64,000 nt of DNA from Gordonia jinhuaensis (GTDB lineage: Bacteria > Actinomycetota > Actinomycetes > Mycobacteriales > Mycobacteriaceae): assembly GCF_014639795.1 (NCBI RefSeq), contig NZ_BMGC01000010.1:62001-126000 (forward strand), written 5' to 3'. Shown in pieces: positions 55,072 through 64,000 of this stretch. The translations under genes were made by a program, and so were the position numbers. Each line of letters opens with the position of its first letter. Within the stretch, counting starts at the first letter, position 1. Below the pieces are notes generated by a model. That model ran no database searches. It saw only the letters and a list, made by a program, of their open reading frames with translations, and was not told the DNA's origin.

Positions 55072-56316
55072 ATGACGCGTACCACAACACCATCGGTGCA
55101 CGAGGTGAGCCCGGTGATTCCGCTGGCCTCACGCACCACCGACCTGGTGGGTTCGATGATCGACTCGTCGACCTCACTTCTGGCCGCGCAATCGCACGAC
55201 ATCGTGCGCTTTGCCATGGGCTCGCCCGCCGACGAGGCGGTTCCGGTGGCCGAGTTCCGTCGTATCGCCGGTGAGGTGCTGGACAATTCGTCGTTCACCT
55301 ATGGCGCCACCGAGGGTGAGCCGAGACTGTTGGAGCTTCTCGTCGAGCAGCTGGCCACCACGCCGGATCCGTCTGCTCTGGAACGACTCGTCATCACCAC
55401 CGGCGGCATGCAGGGACTCGACCTGGCGGGCAAGCTCTTCATCGATCCCGGTGATCTGGTGGTCACCGAATCGCCGACGTACACCAACGGCAGCGCCACC
55501 GCCCTGTCCTACGGTGCCGAACTCCTTGAGATCCCGGTCGACGAGGAGGGGATGCAGGTCGACACCCTCGAAGAAGCGGTACGCCGAGCCGGTCGGACGC
55601 CGAAAGCGATCTACACCATCCCGACCTTCCAGAACCCCTCGGGCGTCACCCTTTCCGAGGATCGGCGACGTGAATTGCTGCGGCTCGCCCACCGGTGGGG
55701 TGCGGTGATCATCGACGACGACCCCTACGGACTCCTGCGTTTCGCCGGACGTGAGGTGCCGACCTTCCAGACGCTCAGCCGTCACGATCCACTGGTGTTC
55801 TCGGTGCGCACTTTCTCCAAGATCCTCGCGCCGGGCTGGCGTGTGGGATGGGTGGATGCCGATCCGTCGCTACGGCAGCTGCTGATCAACGGCAAACAGG
55901 CGATGGACACCTGCACCAATGTGCCCAACCAACATGTTCTCGCCGAGTACATTTCGCGCGGCGGGCTCGACGATCACCTCGCCCGGTTACGAGTGCTCTA
56001 CCGCGAACGCAAGAACGCGATGGTCGATGCGCTCACGCGCCACCTCGGCGACGCGGTGTCGGCGACCGACCCTGAAGGCGGGTTCTTCCTGTGGGTGACG
56101 CTGCGCAACGAGTTCGGTGGTGTCGACACGCGTGAACTCTTCGAGGTCGCCCTCGCCGACGGTGTCGCCTTCATCCCCGGGCCGGCCCTGTCACCGTCGG
56201 GCGGGTTCACCGACGCCATGCGACTGTGCTTCGCCTCCAGCACGCCCGAACGTATCGACGAAGGCGTGCGCCGCCTGGCGAGAAGTCTCGAGAAGATGGT
56301 CGCCGGGCGCGGATAG
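55072..56316 (+). CDS. PLP-dependent aminotransferase, class I/II (2-aminoadipate type)
   Basis: 414 aa. Fold type I aminotransferase with Lys250 in RTFSKILAPGWRVGW as the PLP base, IPTFQNPSGVTLSEDRR and DDDPYGLLRF. No helix-turn-helix head, so not a MocR regulator. It begins ten bases after the M24 gene, so both are co-transcribed. It probably deaminates the amino acid freed by that hydrolase. Confidence 0.9.
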   Translation: MTRTTTPSVHEVSPVIPLASRTTDLVGSMIDSSTSLLAAQSHDIVRFAMGSPADEAVPVAEFRRIAGEVLDNSSFTYGATEGEPRLLELLVEQLATTPDPSALERLVITTGGMQGLDLAGKLFIDPGDLVVTESPTYTNGSATALSYGAELLEIPVDEEGMQVDTLEEAVRRAGRTPKAIYTIPTFQNPSGVTLSEDRRRELLRLAHRWGAVIIDDDPYGLLRFAGREVPTFQTLSRHDPLVFSVRTFSKILAPGWRVGWVDADPSLRQLLINGKQAMDTCTNVPNQHVLAEYISRGGLDDHLARLRVLYRERKNAMVDALTRHLGDAVSATDPEGGFFLWVTLRNEFGGVDTRELFEVALADGVAFIPGPALSPSGGFTDAMRLCFASSTPERIDEGVRRLARSLEKMVAGRG

Positions 56317-56396
56317 GTGCGAGGGGCCGCGGGCCGCGCAACACCGCGAGCGCGCAGCACTCGACGGTCCGCGAGACCGACGATCAACGCAGGGTC

Positions 56397-57620
56397 CTAT
56401 GCGTCGCCGTTCTTCCACTCGTTCCACGGGATGTTCCAGTCACCGAGTCCGTCGGTACCGGGTAGCGGCGGGCCGACGGTGTTCCGGACGATGACCACAT
56501 CGCCGCGCAACGAGTTGTCCAGGAACCATTTGGCATCCGCGGGGCTGACGTTGAGGCACCCGTTGCTGACGTCGGTGTTGCCCTGCTCGGACAGTGACCA
56601 CGGCGCCGCGTGCACGTAGATCCCGCTGTAGGAGATGCGCGTGGCGTCGTACACCACTTCGCGGTACCCGCCGGGCGAGTTCACCGGGACCCCGTAGGTC
56701 GAGGAATCCATGATCACGCTGGGATCGCGCTCGGCGACGATGTAGGTCCCGTTGTTGGTCGGCGACGAATCCTTGCCCATCGAGGTCGGCATCGTCTTCA
56801 CCGTCTTGCCGTCGACCACCACGGTGATCATCTTGGTGTTGTCGTCGGCGTAGGAGATCATCGAGCGCCCGATGGTGAAGTCGGCCTTGGCGGTGTTGTC
56901 ACCGTAGGTGCCGTCGCCGAGGTCCACACCCTTGGTGTTGACATTCACATGCACCTTGGTGCCGGGAGCCCAGAAGTTCTGTGGGCGCCAGCGCACCTCG
57001 GTGTCGGAGATCCAGTAGAACGCACCGTCCACATGCGGACTCGTGGTGACGGTGATCGCGTCCTGGGCGGCCTTCTTGTCGGAGATGGGTTCGTCGAACT
57101 GCACCGCGACGGGCTGGCCGATCCCCACCGTCTCCCCGTCGTTGGGCAGGAGGTAGGCGTCGGTGAGCTCGGACGGCGAGGTGGTGGTGAAACTCAGCTG
57201 ACGCCCGCTGACGCCATCGATCCCCGACGCATCGGCGACGAGGGTGTAGGTCTGGCCGAATCCGAAGGTGTCAGTCGACGTCCACGTCGTCTTGTCGGCC
57301 GACAGGTTGCCCCCCACCGCGCTGCCGTCGTCGGCGGTGAGCTTCACGTCGGTGAGAGTGCCGTTGGAGGCCTTCACCACGATCGGCACGCTGGGAGCCA
57401 CCCCCTGCGAGCGGTTGACCACCGGCTTCCCGCCGGCGCCGGTGACCGTGACCGCCGGCCGCAGCAGGTCGTCGAAGTTGCCTGCCGCAACCACCTTGTC
57501 GCTGTATTTCGGCGGTGTCTGCGACGAACACCCCGACACCACGAGAGCCACTACCGCCGCCGCGATCGTCCCGACGACCAGCGGTCGACGCATCCTCTCC
57601 GTCAACCCGTTTCCCCGCAT
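56397..57620 (-). CDS. ldtB: L,D-transpeptidase lipoprotein of LdtMt2/LdtB type
   Basis: 407 aa. Lipoprotein signal with lipobox VVSGC, two Ig-like domains (about 45-250) and a YkuD catalytic domain ending GLGDWNIPWNEW, as in M. tuberculosis LdtMt2 (Rv2518c). It makes 3-3 cross-links in the cell wall. The active Cys is in SNGCLN, and the upstream His is in YVHAAPW. The His of the usual SHGC motif is Asn here. Its order beside DUF3618 and bcp genes equals M. tuberculosis. ATG 57620 (MRGNGLTERM) was chosen; ATG 57593 is an alternative. Confidence 0.9.
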   Translation of the reverse strand: MRGNGLTERMRRPLVVGTIAAAVVALVVSGCSSQTPPKYSDKVVAAGNFDDLLRPAVTVTGAGGKPVVNRSQGVAPSVPIVVKASNGTLTDVKLTADDGSAVGGNLSADKTTWTSTDTFGFGQTYTLVADASGIDGVSGRQLSFTTTSPSELTDAYLLPNDGETVGIGQPVAVQFDEPISDKKAAQDAITVTTSPHVDGAFYWISDTEVRWRPQNFWAPGTKVHVNVNTKGVDLGDGTYGDNTAKADFTIGRSMISYADDNTKMITVVVDGKTVKTMPTSMGKDSSPTNNGTYIVAERDPSVIMDSSTYGVPVNSPGGYREVVYDATRISYSGIYVHAAPWSLSEQGNTDVSNGCLNVSPADAKWFLDNSLRGDVVIVRNTVGPPLPGTDGLGDWNIPWNEWKNGDA

Positions 57621-57889
57621 CTCACCCCACCGAAAATTCCATGAAAACGCCCGACCGCACGCGCTGCGGCCGGGCACCAGAACAGCTGTGTCGAGTCTAC
57701 GAGACGAACCGCCCAATCCACGCATACGACAATCGCCGCAGTGATGAATCGTTATCTGAACGGGCCGCCAGCACATCCGATCGGCGTCGGCAACCGGTCG
57801 ATTTCCGTTTCCGGGCCCGGTGCCGGTACGGTGTCTCATCGCAGCGAGCGAGTCGATCGTCGGCTTTCGTCAGCGCCGACTCCCTGCCT

Positions 57890-57965
<76 letters not shown>

Positions 57966-57996
57966 TCATCATCGTCGTCGGCGCGGATCCGACTCC

Positions 57997-58218
57997 TCAG
58001 CTCACGATCTTCTTGATCACCAGTGCCGCGACGAGGACCCCCACACCGATCAGCGGGTATTTCACCGTGGGCTGGTTGAGGAACGTCATCACAGTGGTCT
58101 TCGCATCCTCGGCCAGGCGCTGCGGATTCGCACGATCTGCCAGGGTGTCGAGAGTCGTGGCGAGCTCCTCACGGGCCCGTTCGATCTCACGCTCGATGTC
58201 GTCGGTGTCGCGTGCCAC
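57997..58218 (-). CDS. DUF3618 small membrane protein (Rv2520c-like)
   Basis: 73 aa. An N-terminal helical, charged half (DDIEREIERAREELATTLDTLADRANP) is followed by one C-terminal membrane helix (about 53-70) ending KKIVS. Typical DUF3618; function unknown, possibly envelope or stress related. GTG 58218 has GGAAGG six bases upstream. Its place between ldtB and bcp matches M. tuberculosis. Confidence 0.9.
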   Translation of the reverse strand: MARDTDDIEREIERAREELATTLDTLADRANPQRLAEDAKTTVMTFLNQPTVKYPLIGVGVLVAALVIKKIVS

Positions 58219-58349
58219 GTGGGTCCTTCCGGTACAGACGGTTCAGCGGCCCCGGTCGAGTGCCGCAGACATACGGTAATGCAGGCGCTCCCCCATCATG
58301 TCGCACCGGCGTCGCGGACATGCGGACCGGCGCAGGCGTGCCGAGCGGC

Positions 58350-58355
58350 TAGCCT
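58350..58355 (+). promoter_or_regulatory. -10 box of probable leaderless bcp transcript
   Basis: TAGCCT ends eight bases before the ATG at 58364. Confidence 0.45.
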
Positions 58356-58363
58356 CATAGCTC

Positions 58364-58834
58364 ATGAGCACCGGACGACTCGCGGTCGGCGACCGCGCAC
58401 CCGCGTTCACCCTTCCCGACGCCGACGGCACGGAGGTGTCGTTGTCGGATTACGCCGGCAAGAAGGTGATCGTCTACTTCTACCCTGCCGCCGCCACCCC
58501 CGGCTGCACGAAGCAGGCCTGCGATTTTCGCGACAGTCTCACCGAACTCAACGGTGAGGGTGTGGACGTGATCGGCATCTCGCCCGACAAGCCGGAGAAG
58601 CTCGCCCGGTTCCGCGACGCCGAGCAGCTCAACTTCCCGCTGCTGTCGGACCCGGACAAGAAGGTTCTCACCGAATGGGGGGCCTTCGGTGAGAAGAAGA
58701 TGTACGGCAAGACCGTCACCGGGGTGATCCGATCGACATTCCTCGTCGGCACCGACGGCACCATCGAAGCCGCGCAGTACAACGTCCGTGCCACCGGCCA
58801 CGTGGCCAAACTTCGGCGTGACCTCTCGCTCTGA
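58364..58834 (+). CDS. bcp: Thioredoxin-dependent peroxiredoxin Bcp
   Basis: 156 aa. Reduces hydrogen peroxide and lipid peroxides. Peroxidatic Cys48 and resolving Cys53 in PGCTKQAC, plus FYPAAATPGCT and ISPDKPEKLARF. The stop lies within the start region of the TetR gene that follows. Confidence 0.95.
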   Translation: MSTGRLAVGDRAPAFTLPDADGTEVSLSDYAGKKVIVYFYPAAATPGCTKQACDFRDSLTELNGEGVDVIGISPDKPEKLARFRDAEQLNFPLLSDPDKKVLTEWGAFGEKKMYGKTVTGVIRSTFLVGTDGTIEAAQYNVRATGHVAKLRRDLSL

Positions 58835-59483
58835 CCGCACCGCGGTCGCTCCGCTGCTCCCGCGCACACGGCCGTCCCAGGAGCGCTCGAGACGCAGCTT
58901 CGACGCCATGCTCACTTCAGCACGCGAGTTGCTCATCGAGGTCGGGATCGAATCGCTGACCTGCGAGGAGATCGCGGCCCGCGCCGAGGTCCCGATCGGC
59001 ACGCTGTATCGGTACTTCGCCAACAAGTACGTGATCGTCTGCGAACTCGACCGCGCCGACGCGGCAGCCGTCGCCGAGGCGCTGACGGCCTTCGCCACCG
59101 AGATCCCGTCCCTGCGCTGGCCCGAGCTGCTCGAGCGGTTCATCGACCACCTCGCAGAGCTCTGGCATGACGACCCGTCGCGACGTGCGGTGTGGCTGGC
59201 CGTGCAGTCCACACCGGCCACACGCGCCACCGCGGCGATCGTCGAGCGGGGACTCGCCGAGCAGGTGAGCCGCCTGCTCGCACCGCTGATCCCCCGACAG
59301 CAGCGCAGACGTGCGCTGATGTCGGAGTTGTTGGTACACACCGCGTATTCGCTCCTCAGCTTCTCCGTACAGGACGGACAGGACCACGGGCGAACGGTGG
59401 CCGAACTCAAACGAATGCTCGGCGCCTACCTCCGGCTCGAGGTCGGCGACGATGTCGAGACGTTCAGCTCGGTACGGCCCTGA
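58818..59483 (+). CDS. TetR-family transcriptional regulator
   Basis: 221 aa from GTG 58818. Helix-turn-helix ESLTCEEIAARAEVPIGTLYRYFANK; the C-terminal ligand domain is unlike MftR. It overlaps the bcp end by 17 bases and the acpS 3' end (opposite strand) by 58. The start could also be GTG 58788. The ligand and target are unknown; fatty-acid genes are next door. Confidence 0.85.
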   Translation: MTSRSDRTAVAPLLPRTRPSQERSRRSFDAMLTSARELLIEVGIESLTCEEIAARAEVPIGTLYRYFANKYVIVCELDRADAAAVAEALTAFATEIPSLRWPELLERFIDHLAELWHDDPSRRAVWLAVQSTPATRATAAIVERGLAEQVSRLLAPLIPRQQRRRALMSELLVHTAYSLLSFSVQDGQDHGRTVAELKRMLGAYLRLEVGDDVETFSSVRP

Positions 59484-59914
59484 TCGACGGCCTGCGGCGC
59501 ACTGCCGCACCCTTCGGCCTCGATCGCACCACGCTCGAGCCGTTCCATCACCGCCACCGCGGCGGCGGTGTCGCCGTCGTGGGTGAGCGAGATGTGGAAA
59601 TGCACGTCATGCAGATGCGTGGCCATCTCACCGCGCACGCGGATGGCGGGACGTCCCCAGATGTCGGTGACGACCTCGATGTCGCGGGGCGACACCCGAT
59701 CCATCGTCGGGGTCCGCGCGAACCGACTCACCGACCACGCCTTGATCACCGCCTCCTTCGCCGCCCATCGCGCGGCGAGTCCCCGCGGGCCGTCGGCATC
59801 GCGGCGCTCACCAGCAGTGAAGTTGTCGGCGAAAGCCGTTCCCGCACGGTCGAACTGATCGGCGAACTCCCCCACCGCCACGATGTCGATACCCACCCCG
59901 AGCACCCCGCTCAT
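59426..59914 (-). CDS. acpS: Holo-ACP synthase AcpS
   Basis: 162 aa. Transfers 4'-phosphopantetheine from CoA to acyl carrier domains. Metal-binding Asp10 (GVGIDIVAV) and Glu54 (AAKEAVIKAW), with HISLTHDGDTAAAV. It begins on the last four bases of fas (ATGA), so it is made together with the synthase it activates. The C-terminal 30 residues are a tail beyond the core and overlap the TetR gene. Confidence 0.95.
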   Translation of the reverse strand: MSGVLGVGIDIVAVGEFADQFDRAGTAFADNFTAGERRDADGPRGLAARWAAKEAVIKAWSVSRFARTPTMDRVSPRDIEVVTDIWGRPAIRVRGEMATHLHDVHFHISLTHDGDTAAAVAVMERLERGAIEAEGCGSAPQAVDQGRTELNVSTSSPTSSRR

Positions 59915-62900
59915 CGCAGCGACTCCGCACCGTGGTGCTCGGTCACCTGCGCGTCGAGCAGGTAGTTCCCGTCACCGGCCAGCCGCGCCGACGGGTCGAG
60001 GAGCAACGCGGCCTCGAGATCGGACTCGTGCTCGTCGGTGCCGAAGCGGCGCCCGCTGCTGCGTCGGTACCCGGGCGCTCCACCGCACATCATCTCCAAC
60101 AGCGACTGGACTCCGGCGCGCTCACGTTCCCGCGCTCGTGCGAGGTAGTCCGCACGCACCTCGGGAGCCAGACAGGCCAGGAAGGCTTCCGGATGTGCGA
60201 GTGCGATCAGCCCGGAGACATGGCCGAAGCCCAGGCTGGTGACCAGCGCTGCACGCAGCGGCAGCTGCGCACCCATCTGCAATGTCCGCGTGGGCCACAC
60301 CAGGTGGCGATGCTCGGCCAGCGCATCGTCGACACAGTCGAGGCTCCGGTTGCCGGGTATGACGCCGCTGCGCATCGCCTGACACGCACCGATCACGGAG
60401 AAGGCCGCCGCCCCGCCCTTGGCGTGACCGGTGAGCGACTTCTGCGACACCACGAACATCGGAGCACCATCGCTGCGTCCGAGCGCCTCGGCAAGGCGTT
60501 CGTGCAGCACCGACTCGTTGGGATCGTTGGCGCGCGTGGACGTGTCGTGTTTGGACACGAACGCGATGTCATCGGCACCGAGTCCCAGCTGTCGAAGCGA
60601 GCGGGCCAGTCCCGACTCCCGCGAGCCACGCGCGGCACCCAGCGCACCGAGTCCCGGCGCCGGGATCGACGTGTGCATCCCGTCGCCGAAGCTCTGCGCC
60701 CACGCGACGACACCGAGTACCGGCAGCCCCATCGCAACGGCGACATCCCCACGAGCGAGGAGAATCGTTCCGCCGCCCTGGGATTCGACGAAGCCCGAAC
60801 GCCGGCGATCGTTGGCGCGGGAGAACCGTCGATCCGAGATGCCCTTGGCCGTCATCGCCGCGGACTCCGCGGTGGCCGACATGTCGCCGAATCCGACCAC
60901 ACCCTCGATGCCGAGATCGTCGAACCCGCCGGCCACCACGAATTCGGCTTTACCCAGGCGGATCTTGTCCACACCCTCTTCCACCGATACCGCTGCGGTG
61001 GCACATGCAGCCACCGGGTGGATCATCGCACCGTAGCTCCCGATGTAGGACTGCACGACGTGTGCGGCGACCACGTTCGGGAGAGCCTCCTGCAGAATGT
61101 CGTTCGCCTTGGCCTCACCGAGCAGTGTGTCGATGTAGAGCGACCTCATCGAGGTCATGCCCCCCATCCCGGTGCCCTGGGTGTTGGCGACCAGTCCCGG
61201 ATGCACCCAGCGCATCAGTTCGGCCGGCGAGAAGCCCGAGGAGAGGAATGCATCGACCGTTGCGACGAGATTCCACAACGCAACTCGGTCGATCGAGGCA
61301 GCCATATCCGCGGTGACACCCCAGCGCGTGGGGTCGAAACCGGTCGGGATCTGGCCACCGACGGTGCGGCTGAGCTCGAACCGCCGTGGCACTCGGATCT
61401 CGGTTCCGGCCGCCCTGGTGACCGACCAGTCGCCAGTCTCCGGGTCGCGGCTGATCGTGGTGGTCTCCGGCGCCGCTGCCAGGAACGCACGCGCCTGATC
61501 CTCGCCGCCCACGCCGAAGGTGAGGTCGGCGTCGAGGAAGACCGAGGCCATGAGCGGTGCGGAATTCTCCTGCATCGCACCGTCATCGGCGTACCGACGG
61601 ATGCCGCACCGCTGCATCACCGTCTCGCGGTAGGTCCCCGCGATGTCGGCCTCGTCGACCGGCTCACCGCTGCCCGCGTCATACCACCCCGGCGCCGGGG
61701 TCTGCTGCCAGGCGATCAGTCCGGTCGCCCAGGCCAATTCGGCGACACCGGCCGCCGACAGTTCGTCGGAGACCTCCACCTCGAATCGGGTGCGGCAGCT
61801 GCCATAGGGTCCGAGCTCACCTGCTCCCACGATGACGACGAGATCCTCCGGGTTCGCTGACACCGACGGCCACTGCGGATGCGTCACCTCCGGCACCCGG
61901 GCGGGTGCGGGAAGCGCCGTGATACGGCGGCCGTCGACGTCATCCGCCGCGGTCGCATCCTCAGAGCCCTCGGCCACATCGTCGCGAACCTGGGCCGCGA
62001 TGGCAGTCAGATCGATGGTTTCCGCGTCGAGCCCGGCGGTGAGATCGGCCAGCACCGGGTGCTCACGTGCCTGCCTGCGACGATCCGGGGTGGCCAGTGC
62101 GAGAAGTTCACCGGCCATCTCCGCGGTGCTCCAGGTGCGGACCCCCGCAGCCTCCACCGCGGTGACCATCGGGTCGTTATGACCCATCAATCCGGTGCCG
62201 CGCACCCAACCGATGAGTGCATGGGCGAGGGTGACCTGCTGATTCCACGACGACTCGGCCTTCCAGCGGGAGACCAGCGCGTCCAGGCCCGCCTTGGCCT
62301 CACCGTAGGCACCGTCGCCGCCGAACATGCCGCGGTTGGGCGAACCGGGCAGGATCACATGCAGTCGGGCGTCGATGTCGTGGTCGGCGCCGAGCGCGCC
62401 GAGCCCCGTGATGAGTCGTTCCACCGACCACAGCAGGATACGCATCTGCGTCTCGGTACGCGGACCGGATTCCGTTGCGTCACCGAACACTCGGGGTGCG
62501 GCGAACGGGAAGGCCAGCGTGGGCCGCAGAGCCGGTTTGGTCACCGTGGCGACGCCTCCGGCGTTCTCGGTCTGTTCCGACCCGATCCAGTCGATCAACG
62601 CGTCGATATCGGCGAAGGACGCCATATTCGCGGGCAGTACCCACAGCGCCGCCCCGGGACGCGCATGCCGGCGGTAGAGATCCCGGAAGAACTGCAGACG
62701 GATGTCGTCGAGTGACGAGGTGGTCGCGATCACCTGCGCACCGCCGGCCAGCAGCTGCCCGACCACCGCGGCAGCGATCGAGCCGCGCGCCGCACCGGTC
62801 ACCACCGCGACCTCGCCGTGCCAGCTCCCCGGCTCGGGATCCTGCGCGGCGTGGGCGATGGCACCGAACGCTCGTGCGTGGACCAGCCTGCCCGAGGACA

Positions 62901-64000
62901 GTGCACGCCCCTGCCACCACGTCGCCTGGTCGGCGAGGGCCTGGCCGCATCCACTGAAACCTGTTGTCAGCTCGTCGAAGTCATTCTCCACACCGCAGTC
63001 ATCGATCAGCCACAGCGCGGCGAGGTCTTCACGCGCACTGGCCCATCGGTCGTCGATGAGCACCGCGCGTCGGGCATCGAAAGCGCCGGCGACGACCCGA
63101 CGCCATTCCGAGCCGAGTTCGGTGTCGAGCAGTGAGATCAGTTCGGTGTCAAGGGCATCCTCCCGCTCCGGCGCAGCCGGCGCGGTGTCGAGGCCCAGAC
63201 TCGCCAGCATCGCTCGGGCCGACGTCGCCAGGACGCCGTTGCGACCGGTGATCGCCTCTGCGAGGTCGGCGACGACACCGGCATCGACGACCGCATCCGA
63301 CGACGACGCGGCGGCCGGCTTGGACACCGGGATCCCCACCGCTGCGCCGACTGACGCCACCGCACGATCGATCAGGGCCTCGAGCCCCGAGACATCGTTG
63401 ATCGGACCGTCGAGCAGATTCGCCAGCTCACCGCCGCGCACGCTCACGCCGTCGCGGGTGCCCAGTGCGATCGCCACCGTGGTGTGCAGCGCCCATCCCG
63501 GCCCGAGCTCCCACACGTTCGACACCCGCTCGGCGATGTAGGTGGCGCGTTTACCGGCCGGACCCACGACCTTGCGCAGCTGGTCGTCGACGGATTCCCG
63601 CAACACCGGACCGAGCGGGCGGTAGCCATGAGCGAGCGCTTCGACCGTGGCGGCCAGCGACGGGATGTCGGCCTCGGCCGCCCCGTCGATCGCCCCGAGC
63701 CCCAGCTCGGTTCCCAGATCCATCAGCAGCTGGTTGCGGCGTGAGGACACACCGTCGCACAGCGCCTCGATGGTGTCGGCGGCACCGATCTGGTCGGTGC
63801 GGATCTTCGACCACCAGGCGACCAGCGTGCGCGCACCATCGCCCGCGCCGAACGACAGGTCGGCCGGTCGGGGACCGCCCGCTGCCGTCGGTGCCGGCGA
63901 TGTCGCGGCGGGAGCGGGTACCGCTTCGTCCGCGGTGGTCGCCGGCGACTCGTCGGCTGCGGCTGGCGCGTCGCCGATCTCGTCGTCGGGAACTCCCGCG
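59911..64000 (-). CDS. fas: Type I fatty acid synthase (FAS-I), C-terminal part
   Basis: About 1363 codons visible; the gene runs off the right edge (whole proteins are about 3000 aa). Order from the edge: Ala/Pro-rich linker; carrier domain, with Ser coded at 63747-63745 in DGVSSRRNQ aligning with the phosphopantetheine Ser of yeast FAS; ketoreductase (VVTGAARGSIAAAVVG near 62.8 kb); ketosynthase with Cys (coded at 61003-61005, VAACATAAVSVEEG) and His in VSKHDTSTRANDPNES and LTGHAKGGA. It makes the C16-C26 acyl chains that feed mycolate synthesis. No phosphopantetheine transferase domain, hence the need for the coupled acpS. Confidence 0.96.
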   Translation of the reverse strand, partial: AGVPDDEIGDAPAAADESPATTADEAVPAPAATSPAPTAAGGPRPADLSFGAGDGARTLVAWWSKIRTDQIGAADTIEALCDGVSSRRNQLLMDLGTELGLGAIDGAAEADIPSLAATVEALAHGYRPLGPVLRESVDDQLRKVVGPAGKRATYIAERVSNVWELGPGWALHTTVAIALGTRDGVSVRGGELANLLDGPINDVSGLEALIDRAVASVGAAVGIPVSKPAAASSSDAVVDAGVVADLAEAITGRNGVLATSARAMLASLGLDTAPAAPEREDALDTELISLLDTELGSEWRRVVAGAFDARRAVLIDDRWASAREDLAALWLIDDCGVENDFDELTTGFSGCGQALADQATWWQGRALSSGRLVHARAFGAIAHAAQDPEPGSWHGEVAVVTGAARGSIAAAVVGQLLAGGAQVIATTSSLDDIRLQFFRDLYRRHARPGAALWVLPANMASFADIDALIDWIGSEQTENAGGVATVTKPALRPTLAFPFAAPRVFGDATESGPRTETQMRILLWSVERLITGLGALGADHDIDARLHVILPGSPNRGMFGGDGAYGEAKAGLDALVSRWKAESSWNQQVTLAHALIGWVRGTGLMGHNDPMVTAVEAAGVRTWSTAEMAGELLALATPDRRRQAREHPVLADLTAGLDAETIDLTAIAAQVRDDVAEGSEDATAADDVDGRRITALPAPARVPEVTHPQWPSVSANPEDLVVIVGAGELGPYGSCRTRFEVEVSDELSAAGVAELAWATGLIAWQQTPAPGWYDAGSGEPVDEADIAGTYRETVMQRCGIRRYADDGAMQENSAPLMASVFLDADLTFGVGGEDQARAFLAAAPETTTISRDPETGDWSVTRAAGTEIRVPRRFELSRTVGGQIPTGFDPTRWGVTADMAASIDRVALWNLVATVDAFLSSGFSPAELMRWVHPGLVANTQGTGMGGMTSMRSLYIDTLLGEAKANDILQEALPNVVAAHVVQSYIGSYGAMIHPVAACATAAVSVEEGVDKIRLGKAEFVVAGGFDDLGIEGVVGFGDMSATAESAAMTAKGISDRRFSRANDRRRSGFVESQGGGTILLARGDVAVAMGLPVLGVVAWAQSFGDGMHTSIPAPGLGALGAARGSRESGLARSLRQLGLGADDIAFVSKHDTSTRANDPNESVLHERLAEALGRSDGAPMFVVSQKSLTGHAKGGAAAFSVIGACQAMRSGVIPGNRSLDCVDDALAEHRHLVWPTRTLQMGAQLPLRAALVTSLGFGHVSGLIALAHPEAFLACLAPEVRADYLARARERERAGVQSLLEMMCGGAPGYRRSSGRRFGTDEHESDLEAALLLDPSARLAGDGNYLLDAQVTEHHGAESLR

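Overview
The window is GC-rich chromosomal DNA from a mycolic-acid-bearing actinobacterium (order Mycobacteriales), most like Gordonia or a close relative. This rests on a type I fatty acid synthase with its own AcpS, the mycolate reductase CmrA, CtaJ of the bcc-aa3 respiratory supercomplex, a mycothiol-dependent nitroreductase, the NAD-specific large (about 180 kDa) glutamate dehydrogenase, cutinase-like hydrolases, many GTG starts and many apparently leaderless promoters. The genus is inferred, not proven.

Gene order follows the M. tuberculosis stretch Rv2460c to Rv2524c (order recalled, not searched). Left to right: clpP2-clpP1-tig with tRNA-Pro and tRNA-Gly; rpiB; nitroreductase; pepN; DUF5130; ctaJ; HNH protein; glbO; aglA; a hypothetical protein; thioesterase; gdh; ettA; ssb-like; then cmrA, the HerA-like ATPase and orn; then ldtB, DUF3618 protein, bcp, acpS and fas, which runs off the right edge. 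Genes inserted into this backbone are the accessory content.

Accessory blocks. (1) 2.8-10.6 kb: a cutinase-like protein, the lutABC lactate operon, an L,D-transpeptidase, a frameshifted sthA and a second serine hydrolase. (2) 10.75 kb: an MftR-like TetR gene with no mycofactocin genes beside it. (3) 31.0-45.4 kb, right of tRNA-Arg: a uracil permease, then a divergent organosulfur-type cluster. Its left arm is ssuCBA, a ketopantoate-reductase-like gene and a rhodanese. Its right arm is a CGNR regulator, two luciferase-like monooxygenases, an SfnB/DszC-type flavoprotein, a DUF1684 protein, a PadR regulator and an old-yellow-enzyme/FadH-type oxidoreductase. (4) 48.8-56.3 kb: tRNA-His, a small hypothetical gene, an acyl-CoA dehydrogenase under a perfect palindrome, tRNA-Lys, msrB-msrA joined by two tiny coupled ORFs, then a 2-hydroxyacid dehydrogenase divergent from an ectoine-hydrolase-like M24 protein and an aminotransferase.

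RNA genes are six tRNAs: Pro(TGG), Gly(TCC), Arg(TCT), His(GTG) and two identical Lys(CTT). I saw no rRNA, CRISPR array, insertion sequence, prophage or replication origin. Short tandem repeats (7-31 bp units) recur in intergenic DNA. The most unusual items are the msrB-msrA micro-ORF chain, the organosulfur cluster, the sthA frameshift, and the M24/aminotransferase/dehydrogenase trio.
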